NCBI GenBank assembly: GCA_945859605.1 | Contig: OX243814.1 | Location: forward strand, 16,667,620-16,731,619 | Origin: Lumbricus rubellus | Taxonomy: Eukaryota > Annelida > Clitellata > Crassiclitellata > Lumbricidae | Direction of reading: 5' to 3' | Length of the DNA stretch: 64,000 nt | Part shown: piece after piece, positions 57,110-64,000 of the stretch | Numbering within the stretch: position 1 is the first letter of the stretch | How the letters are laid out: the number at the start of each line of letters is the position of its first letter | Program-made: the position numbers and the translations under genes | The notes under the pieces: generated by a model | Database searches by the model: none | Told to the model about the DNA's origin: nothing | What the model saw: only the letters and a program-made list of their open reading frames with translations

Positions 57110-57984
57110 CTAATTCATGTCAAACACCAGGACGCGACCGTCTTCGAATTGTTCCTTATCAACGTTGAAACCGGAATCGGATACAAAGAGTCGACCGTTC
57201 ACTTCGTCGAGAAGCATACCTACGATCCGTCTAGTTCCATGTTCTTTTGTCACAATGTCTCTCCTGTATTCTAGATCGGGGCTTAATAACATCACTCGAC
57301 CGCTATTCAGCTCGGCAATCAAAACATTTCCTAGTCTATCGATGGCTAAGCCCATCACCATCTCTGATTTGTTCAAAGGGTTTGAGTAGGATTTCAAAAC
57401 TTCGCCATTGGAGTTCACAATGGCTACACCGACAGTAGGCCTACTACGAGGATGTTTTCCATCGCAACACACAAGAAAATTTCCGTTGGCCATTTTCATA
57501 GCATATCTTGGATGCACGATGCCCGCTTCTGGCTTCAGAACGATTTCTTGTATGAGATGTCCAGTCGATGAATACTCGATAATCTTGTTTTTTTCATGAC
57601 AAGCTGCAAAGACGTGACAGTCTTCAGTCACTGAAAGACCGATGATACAACTGTCCACTGCCCATAAATTTATGGTTTCTTTATTATATGGATCCACGTT
57701 TGAAATGAACTTCGCACCTGTGGATTCTCTTTCGATTACGAATAGGCTTTGACTTCGGCTGCAAGGCTGTATGTCTCGAAGATTTTCATATCCTTGCAGC
57801 GTAAGCGTTTGCTTGGTCAAAAGCGTCGCTGAATCAAAACGTTCGATAACATTGCTGAATAAAGTTACGACAAATATGTCTTCATTCAACATTGCAATTC
57901 CGTTGATCTCTTCGTTTTTTTCCAACGCTGACCTCGTTTTGAACTCCTTAATCAACTTTGGGTGGGTTCTAGAGTTGGCATTCC
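57110..57984 (-). CDS. Propeller gene 2, beta-propeller exon with stop
   Basis: 875 nt from gactgttttcag|GGAATGCC to the stop. 290 complete codons after the split codon and before the stop, ending RVLVFDMN. Blade motifs as in gene 1. Confidence 0.88.
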
Positions 57985-60900
57985 CTGAAAACAGTCGAAA
58001 AGATTGTGCTTAAACAGATACTTCACAATAATAATTTAGTATGATCCATGATTGAAATCTCAAACGCGGGTGTTCTTTTACAAGTTAGGCCTAACTTCTT
58101 TTCTGAAATTCTTTTAGGCTCTACCCTGATTATTACTAAATACAAATGTAGATTCATAGGGAACTGCAGGTCCGGGAAAAAATAGTAGACCTAACTCGAA
58201 AGTGGGCCTACAGTCATTATCTTAAATAAAATGCTGGATGGACTATCCAGTCAAAGTGCAATTGTTTAGGATTTAGGCCCCTATAACTAAAATGCCTCAA
58301 ATTTTGTACCTTAAACCCCGTTATGCTATTTCGGTATAAATGCGTCAATAAAAATGCAATATATGCCTATTTCAAAATGCAAATATATTTCAAAATATAA
58401 TCTGTTTCGTTAATGGGTTTACGGTGACTGTAATTAGAAACCTTAAAACGACTCATCGATACTTAAATATACTCAGGCTGTTCTACACCGTGAGTCAAAA
58501 AAAACTAAGCCAAATTGTTTTTCATATAGCCTATCTCTAATGCCTGATAACATATCAGGCTAAGACTTTCCAAATATTTAGAGAATTGGACCAAGAATAT
58601 GATTCCAAACTTTCATGAGGAAAAGTTGAACGGTTAAAAATATATGAATTTTTAAACTTCATATGCCGAAATTTCAGTTTACAAGCAATTTTTCTGTAAG
58701 ATTCAATAAAAAGTAAGCCAAACTGTCTTTCATATTTCTCTAATGCCTGATAATTAATCATACTAACATTTTCCATATATTTAGAAAATTGAACCAAGAA
58801 TAGCAATACAAAATATCATGTAAATATTTTGAACGGATAGGAAGATATGAATATTTAAACTTCATCTCCAGAAATTTCAGTTTTCATCAAGTCTGTTATG
58901 GTGTTCGTTGCGGATTCAATGCTTGATAGTTCCCAATTTGGTCTTCAGTGATCCTTGAGTAAAATAAAGAGAAAATATTATCGCAACGTTCTGCTGTAGA
59001 TGGGCTTACGGTGACTGTAATTAGAAATGTTAAAGCGACTCATGTTATCAGAAATTTATAGCCCCAGAAGGCTGTTTTCTTTTTTAACAGAACAGCGCCA
59101 GCCCACAGAGCCAAGGAAACCATCCAAATGCTCACAAGAGAGACGCCAGACTTCAATTATCCCACATTATGGCCTACGAACAGCCTAGATTTGAATCCTG
59201 TCGACTATAAAGTGTGGAACGTGATGCAAGAATCGAATCTACCAGACAACAATCCATGATATAAACGATCTGAAGCAGCGCTTGTTGGAAGCGTGGGATG
59301 GCCTGGACCAGAGGATAATCGACGATGCATGCTGTTGCCCAATAAGGCCAGAGCCAACAGCTTTGCGTGCAAGCAGGAGGAGGACATTTTGAGCATGTTA
59401 TTTAATTAAATAATCAAACCATACTGTTTGGGTCATATTGTTAGTTTAATTCTCTACATATCTGGAAAATCTTAGAAAGATTAATCATCAGGCATTAGTG
59501 ATATAAGGAAACATTTTATTGAATCTGACAGAAAATTGCTTGTAAACTGAAATTCCGGCATATAAAGTTTAAATATTCATATCCTTTTTTCCGTTTAACT
59601 TTATTTCATGAACTTTTGGAATCATATTCTTGGTCCAATTCTCTAAATATGTGTAAAATGTTAGCATGATATGCTATCAGGCATTACGGTAGAGATTTAT
59701 GAAAAACAATTTGGCTTACTTTTTTGACTCACGATGTAGATACCTCCTATCTAGGGAAAAAGAGGATGAACGTGTTCAACATTCTTTCACTGTTGAGAAG
59801 AACTTCCATTATATTTTACTTTAAGTCGTGATGTAACCTATTTGAAATGTTTAAATCTATTCTAGTGCTTTCAGTTGCGCATTTGTTAAACAAATACATC
59901 ATACGTGTTGTCAATACGTTAAAATATTAAGAAATTGATTTATAGCCAAGTTGCCTACCAGTCGTCGGAGCCTTCTCCATCCCGAACGCAGCAGACATCG
60001 CAGCAGCCATCCACACAGTCTGGGTGATCGTCGCTTGCACATTGCATTTAATGACTTCTTTGTTCAATACTTCTACTTCACTCTCAGCCTTCAGACGTTC
60101 TCTTTTCTCTGTTTCATTGACATAATTCTAGTACAGAACTTACAATTTCCCATATTATATCTTTAAATAAGCTTATGCATGTAATTATTATAGACTGCAG
60201 CTTTTCAGATCCTTTTAGATTATCAATTTGGTCGATCGGCTATGAAAGACATTTTAAAGTAGCGTGTCACAAAAATTCAATAATATGCATAGACTACAAA
60301 TCACTAAATGCATTCGAACAAGCATGCAAGCATACATACAACGTACATAAATTATGGGCCTACGTGGTTACTAACGGAGTAGGGAGATTGCAAACACGCT
60401 GATGTGAAGATCGAGAAGAATGCAGTTTCGATAGTCTATATATACCAGCTAACCTCACAAGGCTTGTTCCGCCTCAAACTCCCTATGGTTTGTTGTTATT
60501 TCTGGCCGCCAGAGGTAGGAAAATCTCTCAGGTTCTTAGAAACTATCCTATGTTGCTAGAGGCTCTCCTTTCCCATTTTCGTTGTGCGAACATGCCACTG
60601 ATGCCACTGAATGCTACAGCATTGTATCTTTGCGTGGAAATGGATAACCGCCATAATAATTGCACGGTCTTCAGAGTGTTGTCAGACTCGGCGCCCAACC
60701 CGGTTGTACATAGACATTATTACTCTCCGGCCACATTGTCGTAATTATTACATTTATCGGTATCGCCATTATCATTCTTTACCGAAGGTAGTTCTAATCC
60801 CTCAGGAGTAAAAATTGCATGCGACCTCGACTGGGGTATAATTTCAATGTCAGAAGTCTCATTATTTGTGTACAGTAGGCCCTAACTGAATGTTGTCGGT

Positions 60901-63638
60901 AGATCTATTCTATTTACTATTCGAATTCATATTTGGCCAAATAGTCGGTACAATTATTCGTCATTAATGATTAACGATTATAACCATTATTATGCAGGGT
61001 GGGCCAAAAAAATTCCCGTAAGGTGTTTTGCGAATATCTTGGTCAAACGCAGGAATTTTTTAATCGAATTTTTCATGCCTAAATGCAATTTAGATTTACG
61101 TACAATAGCCAAATTTCACAAAGGAAATTGAAACATAAGAAAAGTTATATCACTTTTTGTGAGTCCACCAATTTTTTTGACCATTCTATTGTATTGTGTT
61201 AACAACAAAATTATTGATCTCAAAGATTATTTATTGACCAACTTGATCGCCATCTTACTAAGCGACTTCTCAGTTACGAGCATCTACGCCCACCCTGTAT
61301 AATAATGGTAATAATCTTTCACAAATAATAATAATGATCATCTGGCAATATCAAGGATATTTGAGAGCAATTATTTGAGATGTGACTAATTAAAATCTTT
61401 TGTTGTTACTTTTTGTCGCATTATGCTTTTGAATCCTCCAAAACAGTGTAAGGACTCACTAAAAGTGATGTAACTTTTTGTTTTTTTGTTTCAAACATTT
61501 TGAAGAAGTTTAACCATTGTCCGTAAATAGGAAGTGCCATTAAGAATGGAAATTTTCATTTAAAAATTCTTATCTCTTATCAAGATATTTGCAACACACC
61601 TTATGGAGTACTTTTTTGGCCCACCTTGTTTTTAGAAGTATAAAAATACTTAGAACTTACAATCTCTTGCATGATTTATATTATATTATTATCATGATTA
61701 AAACTTTAATATTTTGTACTATCAAGCATACGTACATACATCCATACTCATCAACATACATGCACTTATGAAGATATGCATCCCACATACAATCATACAT
61801 ACATGAATATATTTATTTTCCTGAATACATACATTCGTGCATGCATACATACATACATACAAACGTGTTAGAGAGAATTCCCTTTCATCAGCCAATTTAA
61901 TGGCTATATTACTAATGACGATGGGTAGATAAAGTCTGCATCACTGTTCGAACTCTGTGTATGCCTTGCGTACCTTCGCTGCTGGCTAATTCGGATGCTT
62001 TGAGTTGACTTCTGAAATCATCGAGCTGTTGTTTCAAATGCTCCTCGCGAATCTTGTGCTTCTCTTTTTCATCTTCCCACACAGTTCGCTCGTCTTTCAA
62101 CTTCTCTAGACTTTCTTCCATTGCAGCGAGTTTTGTCGAAGCTGCAACAAGAAGTCAAGCGAAGCGAAGTTGATGCAATCTTTGTGCTCCATGGCAATTG
62201 TCCATTATTCCGTTGTCATTAAGAATCCCAAATATAATAATTATTAATAATAATATTATGAGCTTAGCGTAAGTAGGCTATCTTTAATTTAAAAATTTCA
62301 ATTATTATATGGACTCGAAGCTCCAATACTTATTACCTTGTAATAAACCCAGTGATGAGCTCGTTAGGGTCACCGGTGACCTCTGACCATAGCAGTTGCG
62401 TAGTTTGAAGCATGTGAACCTTTCATGTATACTGGTTGCAAAATAAAAATATTTGATTGATTGATTGATTGACTGATTGATGTAAAGTCTAATTTTTCAC
62501 AAATAATAATAATGATCATCTGGCAATATCAAGGATATTTGAGAGCAAATATTTGAGATGTGACTAATTAAAATCTTTCGTTGTTACTTTTTGTCGCATT
62601 ATGCTTTTGTCGCATTATGCTTTTGAATCCTCCAAATTTTACGAATAGGCTATCTCATATGCGAAAGTGATTTGATTTGCGTTGTTTGACATGATTATTA
62701 TTATTATTGTTATTATTATTATTATTATTATTTTTTTTTTTTTTTTTGCGCCCGAGGTATTTATGATCTCTCAGGCTTTAAAAACAATAAATACTAAAAA
62801 CAGTGTTGTTCTGGAGTTAACGGTCATCGTCACCGGTCGATTATTATTATTCTGTCATTTATAACGCGCCTAAACAAAAAGAATCTTGCACGAAAGCGCG
62901 TAACAGGTAGGCCCTATGTCTACTCATTGTGGGGCGCGGTGGTCTAGTGGTGGCGTCGTTGCCTTGGAGCCGGAAGGTCCGAGGTTCGAATCCACCTCCC
63001 CGCGTAAGGACCTTGGGCAAGTCCTTCACTTACAATTGCTCAGCGCTACGGCGTGAAACTCCGATGCAGTGTCCGCTCTGCATCGGGAGCGCCTCTGAGT
63101 AGAGAGATCTTGAAGGGGCGCTATAACAAGTGCACATACATACATAATAATAACTCTTTAACAAATAAGTCTTCAAGTTGTTCTTGAAGAACGATAAAGT
63201 AGATGATTTGCGAATAAAGTTTGGAAGTTTATTCCATTCAGTTATGCCAGCCAGTGCAAATGAAAGGTTTCCAAATTTTCGGACTGAACGTGTGATTGTA
63301 TTCGTTAACCACTGGCGGCGCCAGCCATACAATTTCAGCCGGTCATATCAGGGTCATGGAAGCTATTTCAGTAGGTCAAAGAAAATGCAGCGAGAATATT
63401 GAAACTTTTGGCAAGTCATAAAGCAGGTTATGAGTAAAATGGACCGTCCTGCTTACTTCACACTTAATCGATATATTGCCTTCAAACTCACATCTGCGAG
63501 ATTCTCTCTCGGTTTCACGTTGCTTTTCTTTCAGTTCAGTAACTTGTTGATTCAATTCACTTGCTTCAAATGCTAGTTTTTCTCTTTGGTCAGAGCATGC
63601 ACTTCTTTCGGTCTCCACCGATTGAACTTTGTTTTTTT
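57110..63638 (-). CDS. Membrane/coiled-coil/NHL-like propeller gene 2 (5' end outside window)
   Basis: Join (minus): 63638-63492, 62141-61974, 60108-59959, 57984-57110. Coiled-coil and linker exons have exactly the lengths and phases of gene 1 (147, 168, 150 nt). The last exon is 6 nt longer (875). All frames are open. Differences from gene 1 are spread through the propeller, for instance RARSRPTVGVAIV-type changes, while blade motifs stay (AIDRLGNVLIAEL, LDEVNGRLFVSDS, RVLVFDM). Introns hold a mariner, a MITE and a SINE not found in gene 1. A transmembrane exon is predicted roughly 1.1 kb to the right of 63638, mostly beyond the window. Confidence 0.75.
58486..59736. mobile_element. Tc1/mariner element in gene 2 intron
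   Basis: Ends CACCGTGAGTCAAAAAA and TTTTTTGACTCACGATG flanked by TA (58484-58485 and 59737-59738). Gene 1 lacks it at about 44060. Internal direct and inverted blocks (CATATGCCGAAATTTCAGTT) as in the 21039 copy. Confidence 0.82.
59090..59400 (+). pseudogene. Mariner transposase remnant
   Basis: A frame reads APAHRAKETIQMLTRETPDF then LWPTNSLDLNPVDYKVWNVM, the classic C-terminal transposase motif, before a stop. A shifted frame continues INDLKQRLLEAWDGLDQRII. The third catalytic residue region is present but the protein is broken. Confidence 0.75.
59959..60108 (-). CDS. Propeller gene 2, linker exon
   Basis: 150 nt, gaaacag|AGAAAAGAG to ACGACTG|gtaggc, phase 1-1, open throughout. Its Ala/Met-rich middle differs from gene 1. 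Confidence 0.72.
60995..61297. mobile_element. Mariner-like MITE in gene 2 (CAGGGTGGGC ends)
   Basis: CAGGGTGGGCCAAAAAA at the left and CGCCCACCCTG at the right. A similar third end (GGCCCACCTTG, 61618-61628) suggests two overlapping insertions. Gene 1 holds a trimmed version at about 47592-47690. Confidence 0.6.
61320..61442. repeat. Direct repeat unit, first copy
   Basis: CACAAATAATAATAATGATC through TTTTGAATCCTCCAAA recurs at 62496-62637 with an internal 17-base duplication (GTCGCATTATGCTTTT) in the second copy. Confidence 0.85.
61974..62141 (-). CDS. Propeller gene 2, coiled-coil exon 2
   Basis: 168 nt, cttgttgcag|CTTCGAC to AGCGAAG|gtacgc, phase 1-1. It encodes STKLAAMEESLEKLKDERTV and on to KASELASSE. 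Confidence 0.8.
62496..62637. repeat. Direct repeat unit, second copy
   Basis: About 1.2 kb after the first copy, same orientation, flanking coiled-coil exon 2 of gene 2. Confidence 0.85.
62691..62745. repeat. ATT repeat and T run
   Basis: (ATT)n followed by about 20 T. It starts the block inserted in gene 2 relative to gene 1 (62694-63300). Confidence 0.9.
62930..63145 (+). mobile_element. tRNA-derived SINE, best preserved copy
   Basis: Head GGTCTAGTGGTGGCGTCGTT and GAGGTTCGAATCC, body, then GGGAGCGCCTCTGAGTAG, CTTGAAGGGGCGCTATAAC and a CATA tail. Shows the SINE consensus most clearly. Confidence 0.8.
63145..63300 (-). pseudogene. Second LINE family, C-terminal fragment
   Basis: A minus-strand frame reads FGNLSFALAGITEWNKLPNF and FFKNNLKTYLLK, the C-terminal pattern of a non-LTR RT protein. 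It sits beside the SINE; both are absent from gene 1. Confidence 0.65.
63310..63455. mobile_element. Short hAT remnant in gene 2
   Basis: Counterpart of 48930-49070: CACTGGCGGCGCCAG then GGGTCATGGAAGC. Ancestral to the tandem duplication. Confidence 0.6.
63492..63638 (-). CDS. Propeller gene 2, coiled-coil exon 1
   Basis: 147 nt, acceptor tacctttag|, donor AGAT|gtgagt, phase 1-1. Nearly identical to 49258-49112 (KEKQRE in place of KQKQRE). Confidence 0.8.
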
Positions 63639-64000
63639 CTAAAGGTAAACAAAACATTCTTCAATGACAAAATAGTTTACATCGTCCAGATTAACAATAA
63701 AGATCGGAGTAGTGCATTAGCCCATACCAAGGGTTAATAAATTTTGTTGATAGCCTATTCCTTTATCCGTGACATGGTTGCTTCGTTTATGTTGAAAAAG
63801 ACATAGGCTATCCGACTTGGAGATGCGTAGAAAACCGTTTGGACGGCGAGCAGCTCTGCTGAAAAGCTAATTACGTCGTTATGACGTCGTTGTTGTATGA
63901 CTGTCATGTCATGTCATGTCGCCATCGTCGCATCGCGACGGTTGGCTACATGAATGGACCTTTAATGCCCAGAGTCTTCTGTTCCTTGTCGCGCTCATTA

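Overview
This window is animal nuclear DNA. Its genes are split by GT-AG introns, and it is packed with LINE, SINE, Helitron, hAT, Tc1/mariner and piggyBac-like sequence and with very long microsatellites. The rhodopsin-class GPCR pair, the membrane/coiled-coil/propeller genes and the constantly recurring octamer TAGGCCTA suggest a marine invertebrate deuterostome. An echinoderm is my best guess, but nothing here proves the species.

Layout. (1) 1-1884: a repeat copy and plain intergenic DNA. (2) 1885-11925 and 15877-about 32490: the two arms of a giant inverted repeat around a 3951-base spacer. Each arm carries the same three-exon GPCR gene: minus strand on the left (exons 10362-9938, 8516-8222, 6232-5954), plus strand on the right (18181-18605, 24082-24376, 27471-27776). 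The 5' ends face each other. Both copies are open, with conserved splice sites and the intron falling inside the DRY codon triplet. The right arm is longer because many transposons landed after the duplication; the left arm often keeps the empty site. (3) 32491-42100: a transposon graveyard. It holds an inactive second LINE family, a piggyBac-like element, a stranded copy of one coiled-coil exon on the plus strand, a repeat nested between inverted flanks, a hAT element and a Helitron with internal tandem repeats. (4) 42100-64000: two direct (tandem) copies, about 14.4-14.7 kb apart, of a minus-strand gene. I reconstruct it as a transmembrane segment, a coiled coil and an NHL-like beta-propeller. 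All its clear internal introns are phase 1, so the exons join in one open frame. The second copy runs off the right edge before its membrane exon.

How the parts relate. The GPCR pair and the propeller pair are separate local gene-family expansions, one inverted and one tandem. Comparing paralogous copies gives a relative insertion history: one Helitron predates the inverted duplication, while a LINE, a mariner, a hAT inside that mariner and several MITEs came later. tRNA-derived SINEs share about 40 bases of 3' end with the main LINE, which fits LINE-driven SINE mobilisation. All coordinates and family calls come from reading by eye; no alignment or database search was run.
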